Program-made: the position numbers and the translations under genes
In this document: positions 14,356 to 21,437 of the stretch, in pieces
Layout of the letters: each line of letters opens with the position of its first letter
Position numbering within the stretch: position 1 is the first letter of the stretch
NCBI GenBank assembly: GCA_902489375.1
Contig: CABTZP010000011.1
Coordinates: 1 to 22,180, forward strand
Source: an uncultured Tissierellia bacterium
GTDB taxonomy: Bacteria; Bacillota; Clostridia; Tissierellales; Peptoniphilaceae
Direction: 5' to 3'
Length of the DNA: 22,180 nt
Notes under the pieces: generated by a model
The model's input: the letters and a program-made list of their open reading frames with translations, nothing else
The model's database searches: none
Told to the model about the DNA's origin: nothing

Positions 14356-15027
14356 TTACGATTGCATGCTATTGTTCTCTGTTTTGAACCCTTCCTGAGC
14401 TTGCATTTCAAAAATGAGTCCATTTCTGGCCTTCACTGACAAAAGTTCAATCACTTTTCCCGTTTCAATAAGATAGGTTAGCGTATGGTCAAAAGCGGCT
14501 AGGGTCCCCTTAGTTAAACCCTTGAGGCTAAGCTCTCGAAGACCTGCCAACCCCTCAAAGTTCCGATTGGGCTCAATCAAATCAGAGAGAAAAACAATTT
14601 TATCCAGTTTAGACATTTGCTCAGCGCCCTGGGTGTGCGCTTGAATGGCCGAAATGACCAGAGGATCTTTTACACCATAAAAATACTGAGCAACAAGCCC
14701 CCCCAAAAACGCGTGATAGGTTGGTGAAGGCCGGTAATCCTTGTCTTGAAGTACACCCAAATCCTTGAGCTTGGCAAAATAAACGTCTTCCTTTTTCTTC
14801 GCACAGTCATGGAGGTAGGCGGCTGAAATGGCCTGATATTCATTTTGTCCGTATCGCCGGGCAAGAAACATGGCCGTCCGAGTAACGCCCAGGACATGGC
14901 GGTAACGCTTGGGATCTAAATCCTTTCTTAACTGAACGGTCCAGGATAAATAGGGTTCTTCTTCCAAAACGGCTAAATCCATGGCCTGAACCTTGTCCAG
15001 CCAATCCTGGTTCTCAGCATCCAACAT
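14356..15027 (-). CDS. yqeK: YqeK-type HD-domain Ap4A hydrolase
   Basis: Firmicute symmetrical diadenosine tetraphosphate hydrolase, which splits Ap4A to two ADP. The 223 residues carry a metal-binding HD domain: His44 in RHVLGVTRTA, His73-Asp74 in YLHDCAKKK, His105 in YHAFLGG, and His131 in AHTQGAEQMSKLDKIVFLSDLIEPNR with Asp149. The family usually has HTTG at the fourth site; here it is HTQG. ATG 15027 is preferred because AGAGG lies four bases upstream; an ATG at 15042 has its nearest purine-rich site 14 bases away. The gene overlaps the end of nadD by 14 bases, so translation is coupled. A C-terminal extension (about 200-223) shows no motif. Confidence 0.93.
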   Translation of the reverse strand: MLDAENQDWLDKVQAMDLAVLEEEPYLSWTVQLRKDLDPKRYRHVLGVTRTAMFLARRYGQNEYQAISAAYLHDCAKKKEDVYFAKLKDLGVLQDKDYRPSPTYHAFLGGLVAQYFYGVKDPLVISAIQAHTQGAEQMSKLDKIVFLSDLIEPNRNFEGLAGLRELSLKGLTKGTLAAFDHTLTYLIETGKVIELLSVKARNGLIFEMQAQEGFKTENNSMQS

Positions 15028-15652
15028 AGAGCCTCTTTTCATAGATATATTTTTCTACCTCGATTGGGACCGTGTAGCGGATGCTTCTCCCTTCACAGAC
15101 ATCTTTTCGGATGTCCGAGGAGGAGATCGAATTGGTATAGCGCTCAATGATCCCGACATCAAAGCCTCTTTGATTCAGACTTTCTGCCTTTTCCACAAGA
15201 TCTCCCGCAACTTCTGACCTTCTTGCCACGATAAGACTGGTTAAGGAAAGAAGTTCCCATGGCCTATGCCAGCTTTCAATCGATAGCAGGCTGTCTTCTC
15301 CAATGATAAAATACAGTTTCCAAGATGGATGCTCTTTTTTCCATTCTTTGACCGTATCCACTGAATAGCGGATTGTCTTCGACATGATTTCCCTTCGGTC
15401 AATGGAGAAATGCGGATTGTCACGGATGGCGATTTTAAGCATCTCCAGCCTTTCCTGATAATTGTTTTCCTTGCCGTTTTTATGAGGAGGATGGTAAGCG
15501 GGAAGAAAGTCTACCCGGTCCAAATGAAAGGAATCATACGCATCCTCTGCAACTAGCAAATGCCCAAGGTGGATCGGGTCAAAGCTTCCCCCATAAAGGC
15601 CGATCCTTTTTACTTCGTTTCCTTGGTATGAAAAGTCCATTCCCTTTGGCAT
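15014..15652 (-). CDS. nadD: Nicotinate-nucleotide adenylyltransferase NadD
   Basis: Makes deamido-NAD from nicotinate mononucleotide and ATP, the penultimate step of NAD synthesis. The 212 residues show the nucleotidyltransferase signature GGSFDPIHLGH (21-31), DFLPAYHPPHK, YFIIGEDSL, and the second phosphate-binding motif ISSSDIRKDV near the C-terminus. AAAGGA lies nine bases before ATG 15652; an internal ATG four codons on has its purine run too close to use. It leads the nadD-yqeK-rsfS-comEA group. The 102 bases upstream hold no gene, no clear terminator and no convincing promoter, so read-through from the pilus operon is possible. Confidence 0.96.
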   Translation of the reverse strand: MPKGMDFSYQGNEVKRIGLYGGSFDPIHLGHLLVAEDAYDSFHLDRVDFLPAYHPPHKNGKENNYQERLEMLKIAIRDNPHFSIDRREIMSKTIRYSVDTVKEWKKEHPSWKLYFIIGEDSLLSIESWHRPWELLSLTSLIVARRSEVAGDLVEKAESLNQRGFDVGIIERYTNSISSSDIRKDVCEGRSIRYTVPIEVEKYIYEKRLYVGC

Positions 15653-15754
15653 GGGTCCAGTTCCTTTCTCCTCATAACAGACAAAAGTGATATTCTTACT
15701 TTACCGCAAATATTTCCATAAAGAAAATCCGATCTCTCATTTTCCTTTTTTCTT

Positions 15755-16642
15755 TTAGCGGTCGGGGCCTTCCAAAGCTAAAAATCGAATCTTCCATTTT
15801 TCATTCCCTAAAAAAACGTAGGCCGTGCCATGATCGCTAACGGGTGAGGCAAAGTCATACTTTGGTTCAATGAGCGTTTGATCTTCAAACCGGTATCCAA
15901 AAAAATTTCCTTCCCGAAATACCTTAACGATCCCCTCCTTGTCTTTTTGTTTTTCTTTTTGTTTCATTTTTTGTTCTTGAACAAATTTAATGAATCTTCC
16001 TTTTTCATTAAGTAAAAACGTCTTGCCCTTTCTTTGGCAATAAAAGCCCTGATCCCATGGCAGCAATGAATCATAGGTTTCATAATCAATGGGATTTCCG
16101 TCCGAATCCAGAAGAAAAAATCCCTTGTCACTTTTTCCAATCGCCTTTTGTTCAAACCATCCGTCAATAAAGCGCTCCTGACAGGAAGAAATGCGAACCT
16201 TCTTCAGAAGGCTTGTTAATTCTTCCTGATAGGTTTTAGGATCGATCTTTTTTTGATACCGACAAAAAAGAGATAGGGCCTTCGGATAGAGATTTCTTTC
16301 CTGATACTGATGAGAAAGCAGAACAAGGTTTTTCGGATTGTTTAGAAGGGAGGGCGTATCGGTGAACATTCGTTCAGCCTGGTCTAAACGAAGATTAGAA
16401 ACAAGGGTACGAAAATATAGAGAGTCTAATTTTCTTTTCGTCTTTTCCCCCATGCGATCAAAGGCTTTCATGGCCTCTTTTTCAAAACCGGCATCCAGGA
16501 GCTCTTGTATGGATTTCTCCTGTATCCGAAGCTTTACTGCATCCTGTTTTTTATTTTGGCAGCGGCCATATGTAGATAGGACCATCAGGAATAAAAAAAT
16601 CAGCGGAATCAATAAAACCTGCCATCCCTTTTCTCTTTTCAT
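15755..16642 (-). CDS. Membrane-anchored protein with helical-repeat region and WG-repeat-like C-terminus, last gene of the pilus operon
   Basis: Not assigned to a named family. In the 295 residues: basic start and one hydrophobic helix (about 8-25) that acts as signal or anchor; it is not a lipoprotein, as the residue before Cys28 is Arg. Residues 34-170 are mainly helical and TPR-like (KSIQELLDAGFEKEAMKAFDRM, LDQAERMF, YPKALSLFCRY). Residues 175-290 hold short beta repeats, GFFLLDSDGNPIDYETYDSL and GYRFEDQTLIEPKYDFASPV, that resemble WG (KWG) repeats, probably facing outside the membrane. GGAGG lies seven bases before ATG, and the start is only 3 bases after the stop of the preceding prepilin-like gene. 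Context suggests a role in pilus assembly or surface binding, which is inference. Confidence 0.7.
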   Translation of the reverse strand: MKREKGWQVLLIPLIFLFLMVLSTYGRCQNKKQDAVKLRIQEKSIQELLDAGFEKEAMKAFDRMGEKTKRKLDSLYFRTLVSNLRLDQAERMFTDTPSLLNNPKNLVLLSHQYQERNLYPKALSLFCRYQKKIDPKTYQEELTSLLKKVRISSCQERFIDGWFEQKAIGKSDKGFFLLDSDGNPIDYETYDSLLPWDQGFYCQRKGKTFLLNEKGRFIKFVQEQKMKQKEKQKDKEGIVKVFREGNFFGYRFEDQTLIEPKYDFASPVSDHGTAYVFLGNEKWKIRFLALEGPDR

Positions 16643-16645
16643 CCA

Positions 16646-17743
16646 CTAACCTCCTTTCTCATTCACAAGCGCCTGATCTTCAAAAACCAGATCCAATAAA
16701 ATATCTTCTTCATTTCGAATTTGCTGAATAAGCAGAATCAGCTGATTTTCAAAGATTTTTCCTTCTTCTGGAAGGATCAGATGGATTTTCGGCTTTTTCT
16801 CCCTGATGAATCGGGTCGTTCCGTCCTCCATTTTGACCTGAGGATAATCCTCTTGGGCCTTTTTTACTGCACGAGCATAAGAACGGAGCTTCGAAAGAAT
16901 CGGATTTTCTTTTATCGTATACTGAGCAGGGTCTGTCCCCTCCCCGCTTGTATAGGTCGGAGTAAAAAGATTGATTGAATAAATGGCTGTAGGGTTTCCT
17001 TCGTCGCTGATATAGTCAAAAACCTGACCCTTTAAAAGGATATTTTCCGGATGTTTCTCCCTTTCGCTTTGTGCAAAACGGCTTCCTCTTTGGAAGGGGG
17101 GAAGGGTCCAAATACTGGGTTCGCTTTCCTTTTCCTCTTCTTCAATCCAATCATCCCCTAAAATCCACAAGCCCGCACTGGCATTTTGGGCAATCTCTAC
17201 GGGTCCCAGTTGCTTTAAAACCCCAGGGAGCTTCAACGAATAGTGAAGTTTCAAGGTCACTCGGTTTTGTTCCGGGCAAAGCTCCTTTTCAATTTGACTT
17301 TCTCCAATCCAGTGGTTCTGAGAAGCCTGGCTCGATATTTTTTCCTTTCCCCCATCAAGAAAATTTTTATAGATTAAACGAATATCCGCTTGATCCATTG
17401 CCTCTTTGACCGCCTGTTCGATATCCAAAGGATTTGGCCCTTCTTTTCCTCCTTTTTTTTGAAAAAAACGATCAAGGCCGGGCAGGTTTTTCCCCAGGCA
17501 AGCCCGAAAAGAGAGACGATCAGAATACGCTAACACCGTTTGATCCAGGCTTTCCTGAGTTTTTGCCTGTACTCTAATCACTTGTAAAATCAAAATCCAG
17601 GACAAAAAAGCAAAGAGAAAAATTCCTAAAGCAAGGGCTGCTTCAACGGTCAGAAGACCTTCTTCCGAAAAGAGCAAATTGTTCTTATTCTCTTTATGGT
17701 TCAGCGGAGGATTCTTCCCGATCCTCTTTTTTGTATTTTTCAT
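16646..17743 (-). CDS. Prepilin-like TadE/TadF-type minor pseudopilin with large exported domain
   Basis: 365 residues with a 29-residue hydrophilic, basic leader ending SEEG, then LLTVEAALALGIFLFAFLSWILILQVI: a class-III/type IVb prepilin cleavage site after Gly29 with Glu at +5 and a long hydrophobic helix. TadE/TadF family members have this layout. The outside part (about 60-365) is much larger than a typical TadE and contains no domain I recognise; it has YTSGEGTDPAQYTIKENP and IHLILPEEGKIFENQLILLIQQI. GGAGG lies six bases before ATG 17743. The gene overlaps the end of the DUF5702 gene by 50 bases, an unusually long overlap. An in-frame TTG just before the SEEG would remove most of it but has a weaker site. 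Confidence 0.75.
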   Translation of the reverse strand: MKNTKKRIGKNPPLNHKENKNNLLFSEEGLLTVEAALALGIFLFAFLSWILILQVIRVQAKTQESLDQTVLAYSDRLSFRACLGKNLPGLDRFFQKKGGKEGPNPLDIEQAVKEAMDQADIRLIYKNFLDGGKEKISSQASQNHWIGESQIEKELCPEQNRVTLKLHYSLKLPGVLKQLGPVEIAQNASAGLWILGDDWIEEEEKESEPSIWTLPPFQRGSRFAQSEREKHPENILLKGQVFDYISDEGNPTAIYSINLFTPTYTSGEGTDPAQYTIKENPILSKLRSYARAVKKAQEDYPQVKMEDGTTRFIREKKPKIHLILPEEGKIFENQLILLIQQIRNEEDILLDLVFEDQALVNEKGG

Positions 17744-20735
17744 AGCCCTCCTCCCAGTTTTCTTTAATGGTATAGGTAGGTTGAGCCCATCCCGAAAGAG
17801 ATGGAAAAGGAGAATTTCCCAAAAAGGTCGTTTGAATCCTGGCCTGCCCTTGCCACTTCAGCGAGGTTTGGGCGATGGTTAAATCGATACCTTCGCTTTG
17901 CGCTTGAATTAATCTTGCTGTATTCGAGAGCAAGGTCGCTTTTTGTGGTCCTGTTGACCGTACCCATAGCAAGAGAAAAATATAGTCCTGATAATCCATG
18001 CAAAGGCTTGAAGATACGGCCAGGCCCATATCCATTCCTTCTTCTCCCATCTCTTTTCGGAACCCCTGAAACCACTCGCCCATCTGTTTTTCCAGATTTT
18101 CTTCCTTTTTTGACAACATGGCCTCAGCCTTAGCAATTCCCTGATCGCATAGGTGATCAATTTTTTCTAGGACGGGCTTTTCCGCTTTTTCCGCCATCTC
18201 TTTAGCAATTTCTTCTGCCTTTTGAGAAAGCTTTTCGGTCTCTACCCCTCCTTTTCTTTTTTCTTCCTGAAGCTGGTCAAGCTGATCAAGAAGCTCGTTT
18301 TTCTGCTTCCGAATTTGCTGAAAAGCGCCTTTTAGTGCCTTTCCTACGGCTCCATCTCCGGTTTGATCTTGCGCACGTGCCATCATTTGATCAAATTTTT
18401 GAGCAGCCTGATCTCTACTTTCTCCCTGACCATTAATCAGTTCCCCTAAAATAAATTGAGCAATTGGTTTTTCCAAAGCGCTCGTGACCATCTCTTCACT
18501 CGATTTTCGAATTGATTCAACTTTTTCTTTTGCCAGGTCTCTTGCTTCTTCGATTCCACCCTCAAATCCAGCATCAAGGTCGTCAAAAAAATCTCGGGTA
18601 ATGTCCTTTGTCACTTGATGAATGCCCGTTAAAGCAAATCGCCAGGTTCCTTCTGACTTGAAAACCGGAACTTTTTTTCCTAAGTATAGGTCATGTAAGT
18701 CCATCCAGCTTTCTCCACAGGCAAGTAAAAAACTTAAAGCCGACTGAAGCAAGGGGACCCCAAAGCCGGTCCATCCAACTAAAGCCAGCGCTACGGTGTG
18801 CGTTTCCGCGAAGATTTCTTTTGAACTAAAGGCATAGGCAAGATTGGCCAGAAGTCTCATGGCAAAAATTCGGCTTGATGCCTGTTTGAGATTATCCATC
18901 CATTGATCTTGTCCATAGAGGATATATTCCAGTTCCCCGCCAAAATAGGGCCTTTGATTCATCGGATAAGAGGTTAAGGATAAAAGCGGCTCTTTCTTTT
19001 CCTCTTCTTTTTTCTTTGAAATTCTGCAAGAAAACATATGGGTCCAGTATAAAAATAAGTCCGCATGGTCAGAGAGGCTTTTCGCTGGATCAGCGCTTTG
19101 TAAATATTCTCCCGTCTCTTTCATACTTTTAATCATTTCTTCCATCATCTCCACCGATCCATCGGCAAGACCCGGAAGAAAAATCAGGGGAGGATTTTCA
19201 GCCTGACAGTCTTTTTCAAACCGCTGCATTTGATCATCACTGATCCGTTCTCTTATGGAGCCCGCAAGATGGGAAAGACCGGCCTTTTCCGCCCGATTCG
19301 CCTTGATTTGGATTTTCGCCGCTCTTAAAATCGCAGCTCCTTTTTTCTTCATATTCACGATAAATTCTTTAAGGCTCTTTCTCAAAGAGGGAGAAGAAGC
19401 CACTAAATTCTGTTCTGTACTTTGACCCTTTGGGCTTAAAAGGGACTCTTTTTCCCAGCTGGCCTTTTCACCTTCCCCACTCAACGCTGAATCAAGAAAT
19501 TCTCCCTGATCATATTTCTCGTCGATAGTCTTCATCCAGTCAGAGAATTGCATATCCTTGAGAACTATTCCGTTCAACTGGACCTTTTCCCAAAGTTGGA
19601 TTTGTTTTTCCCCTTCTTGCCTTACCTTCTCTAATTCATTTTTTAAGCTTTCATATTGAAGAAAGCTTTTTTCCATTCCCACAGCTAAAGATTCCGTCTG
19701 AAAACTGATTCCAACTAAGCCTAAAGGAAGATTTTTTAGGGAATTTTCCCAATTCTTTTTTGATTCCGTCAGCTTTTTTTCGGGTTCCTTCATGCCATCC
19801 AAGGCATGAGAAAGAGCTTCAGCAAGGTTTATTGCCTCTTCCAGCTTTTCCTTTCGCTCTTTATAAGCCTTTTTGACCTTTTGAAATCTCCCTTCTAAAA
19901 GCTCTCTTATGTCCGGATCAAAAAGGTCTGAAAAGGATGCAAAATTTTCTTCTTCGTTTTGATTGATCGAGTACGCATAGGCTCTCTTTAAAGTTTGATT
20001 AAGAAGCTTTGTCTCTTCTTGCAAATCGTTAAGACTTTCCGTTAGAGGAGGAAATCCTAAAAACAAGTTGTTTTTCGCCCCGCCTAAAAAAGAAGGATCC
20101 GCCTTCTTCGTTTTGCCAAAATCGACGCTGCATTGATCAATCTCTTTTTGGATTTCATCCAAGACCTTTTCATACGAAATCTTGGCGTCAAATACTTCTG
20201 GAAGATCTTGCAAGCCTTTAAAAATTTTCGTTTCTTCGTTAATTTTTTCAAGAAAAAGGCCAGGACTTTGCCATTCCATAAAACTGAGCACTTGTTTTTC
20301 CATCTCTCGTGGAAGACTTAATCTGGCCCCTTCAGAAGGCGCTAACGCAAGCTCTCCATCTGTTATGGTGAAAAAATCGCTGTGATCCTCTCCTTTTTTC
20401 ATCCTCCTTGTGAAGGATTCTTCTGCAATCGTTTGTGCTCGCTCAAGGTCAGGAAGCGCAAAAAGCCCATACTCCTTTGCCAGTTCTTTATCGAAGGTGG
20501 AAAGCGCTAGGTTGGAAGCCAGGCGAAGTCCGGTCCTCATTTGACCTCCCGCGATGGATATTCGGGCAAGGTCCGTGAGAATCAATACCATAACCAGAAG
20601 GATGGAAAGAATCGCGGCTAAAAACACGCTTACGAGCCCACGGTCGCTTTTCGCCCTCCTCATTCCTCGATGCTTAACGCATGATTCCTGGCTTTTTTTT
20701 AGATGATTTTTTACCTTTCCCTTCTGACTTTTCAT
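17694..20735 (-). CDS. Giant DUF5702/TadG-like protein of the Flp pilus operon
   Basis: About 1,013 residues, by far the largest gene here. A basic N-terminus (1-32) leads to SDRGLVSVFLAAILSILLVMVLILTDLARI (about 30-59), a prepilin-like or TadG-type single membrane helix, but without the Glu at +5. A very long, charged, coiled-coil-rich outside region follows (about 230-360 and 770-900; Lys/Glu-rich heptads). The end, with MDYQDYIFLLLWVR, LLSNTARLIQAQSEGIDLTIAQTSLKW and a hydrophobic tail, fits DUF5702, which I know from clostridial Tad loci. Function is unknown; context suggests anchoring or scaffolding of pilins at the envelope. ATG 20735 is chosen; the frame extends to 20858, which has a possible AAAGGTG site but would overlap the preceding gene by 79 bases. 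A hairpin covers the AGGAG upstream of 20735. Confidence 0.75.
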   Translation of the reverse strand: MKSQKGKVKNHLKKSQESCVKHRGMRRAKSDRGLVSVFLAAILSILLVMVLILTDLARISIAGGQMRTGLRLASNLALSTFDKELAKEYGLFALPDLERAQTIAEESFTRRMKKGEDHSDFFTITDGELALAPSEGARLSLPREMEKQVLSFMEWQSPGLFLEKINEETKIFKGLQDLPEVFDAKISYEKVLDEIQKEIDQCSVDFGKTKKADPSFLGGAKNNLFLGFPPLTESLNDLQEETKLLNQTLKRAYAYSINQNEEENFASFSDLFDPDIRELLEGRFQKVKKAYKERKEKLEEAINLAEALSHALDGMKEPEKKLTESKKNWENSLKNLPLGLVGISFQTESLAVGMEKSFLQYESLKNELEKVRQEGEKQIQLWEKVQLNGIVLKDMQFSDWMKTIDEKYDQGEFLDSALSGEGEKASWEKESLLSPKGQSTEQNLVASSPSLRKSLKEFIVNMKKKGAAILRAAKIQIKANRAEKAGLSHLAGSIRERISDDQMQRFEKDCQAENPPLIFLPGLADGSVEMMEEMIKSMKETGEYLQSADPAKSLSDHADLFLYWTHMFSCRISKKKEEEKKEPLLSLTSYPMNQRPYFGGELEYILYGQDQWMDNLKQASSRIFAMRLLANLAYAFSSKEIFAETHTVALALVGWTGFGVPLLQSALSFLLACGESWMDLHDLYLGKKVPVFKSEGTWRFALTGIHQVTKDITRDFFDDLDAGFEGGIEEARDLAKEKVESIRKSSEEMVTSALEKPIAQFILGELINGQGESRDQAAQKFDQMMARAQDQTGDGAVGKALKGAFQQIRKQKNELLDQLDQLQEEKRKGGVETEKLSQKAEEIAKEMAEKAEKPVLEKIDHLCDQGIAKAEAMLSKKEENLEKQMGEWFQGFRKEMGEEGMDMGLAVSSSLCMDYQDYIFLLLWVRSTGPQKATLLSNTARLIQAQSEGIDLTIAQTSLKWQGQARIQTTFLGNSPFPSLSGWAQPTYTIKENWEEGYEKYKKEDREESSAEP

Positions 20736-20747
20736 CCTCTTTCCCGA

Positions 20748-20767
20748 TTCTCCTAATTGTAGGAGAA
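20748..20767 (-). promoter_or_regulatory. mRNA hairpin over the ribosome site of the DUF5702 gene
   Basis: On the minus strand TTCTCCTA, loop CAAT, TAGGAGAA: a perfect 8-bp stem whose right arm contains the AGGAG lying 14 bases before ATG 20735. It lies 13 bases past the stop of the TadE-like gene. Such a stem could hide the ribosome site until translation of the upstream gene opens it. It is not followed by T residues, so it is not a terminator. Confidence 0.5.
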
Positions 20768-20779
20768 AAGGCCTCCTCT

Positions 20780-21226
20780 TTAATACGCCTTTTTTTCCTT
20801 CTTCATCCACCTCATTATGGCCATATAATGGCGAAGATTCTCCGTTGAGGATGCCCATCGCACCTTTTGTCGCTGGTCCAGATTAATTTCCTCGGGAAGA
20901 TCAAAATACCGAAAAGCCATAGCTCCTCGAGCATTTTTTTGTTCGCTTAACTGAAGCTCTTTAAAAAACAAACCATGGACTTCGATGCTTGCTTCTCCGC
21001 CCAATTCTTCATTGAGTAATCCTGAATTCGGATTGGCAAAAACCGGTGAAGAAATTGGCTTTTGCAGAGCACGGTTTGCTTTTTCGCTGTCATTGATTTG
21101 CGCCCAGAAAAGAAAAGTCAAAAAAACGAGAAAAAAGATCACAAAAAAGACAATCGGAAATAGATAGGCTCCTTCAATGAAGCTGATGGCCCCTGTCTCA
21201 TCAGACAATCGTTTGTAAGGGATCAT
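20780..21226 (-). CDS. TadE-like minor pilin
   Basis: 148 residues. After a 12-residue leader ending ETG comes AISFIEGAYLFPIVFFVIFFLVFLTFLFW, which matches the TadE pattern of a glutamate in a hydrophobic helix followed by a proline (VEAxxxxP-like, here IEGAYLFP). The Glu is at +6 if cleavage follows Gly12, one position off the usual +5. The rest (50-148) is an outside domain of unknown fold ending in basic MRWMKKEKKAY. The start is fixed by an ATGA overlap with the Flp-pilin stop; there is no strong ribosome site, so it depends on translational coupling. The frame continues to 21382, but that part only shadows the pilin gene. Confidence 0.75.
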   Translation of the reverse strand: MIPYKRLSDETGAISFIEGAYLFPIVFFVIFFLVFLTFLFWAQINDSEKANRALQKPISSPVFANPNSGLLNEELGGEASIEVHGLFFKELQLSEQKNARGAMAFRYFDLPEEINLDQRQKVRWASSTENLRHYMAIMRWMKKEKKAY

Positions 21227-21423
21227 AAATTCATAGCATCTTCTTCTATTTTTTGAAATAAACGATTTAATAAGCTGGTCAGCTGTTCCTTGAAAATCGC
21301 GGCAAGGGCAATCACAACCAAAATGATTAAAACGATTGCGACCATGTTTATTTCTCCTTCCTCCGAGCAAAAATTTTTCCAAAATCGTGTAATTGCCTTC
21401 TTCATGGTTAATTGAACTGTCAT
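21223..21423 (-). CDS. Flp1-like type IVb major pilin
   Basis: 66 residues: a basic leader (1-19), EEG (21-23) as cleavage site, then EINMVAIVLIILVVIALAAIFKEQLTSLLNRLF, one hydrophobic helix followed by a short amphipathic tail. This is the layout of the clostridial Flp1 family: very short and with no Glu at +5. It should be the shaft pilin, processed by a prepilin peptidase that is not encoded in this window. AAGGAAG lies five bases before ATG 21423. The gene lies 14 bases downstream of tadC, and its ATGA stop overlaps the TadE-like start. Confidence 0.82.
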   Translation of the reverse strand: MTVQLTMKKAITRFWKNFCSEEGEINMVAIVLIILVVIALAAIFKEQLTSLLNRLFQKIEEDAMNL

Positions 21424-21437
21424 TATTCTTCCTTTCT

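Noticed and set aside
15653..15754. Promoter or terminator between the pilus operon and nadD
   Set aside because: Only weak hexamer matches (for example TTTTCT with TAAAGT) and no hairpin with a T tract.
15755..16642. Lipoprotein signal in the WG-repeat-like protein
   Set aside because: The residues before Cys28 are Tyr-Gly-Arg, which do not fit a lipobox.
21227..21382. Longer N-terminus for the TadE-like gene
   Set aside because: It lies over the Flp-pilin gene in another frame, and its Arg/His/Cys-rich content is not TadE-like; the ATGA overlap gives a better start.
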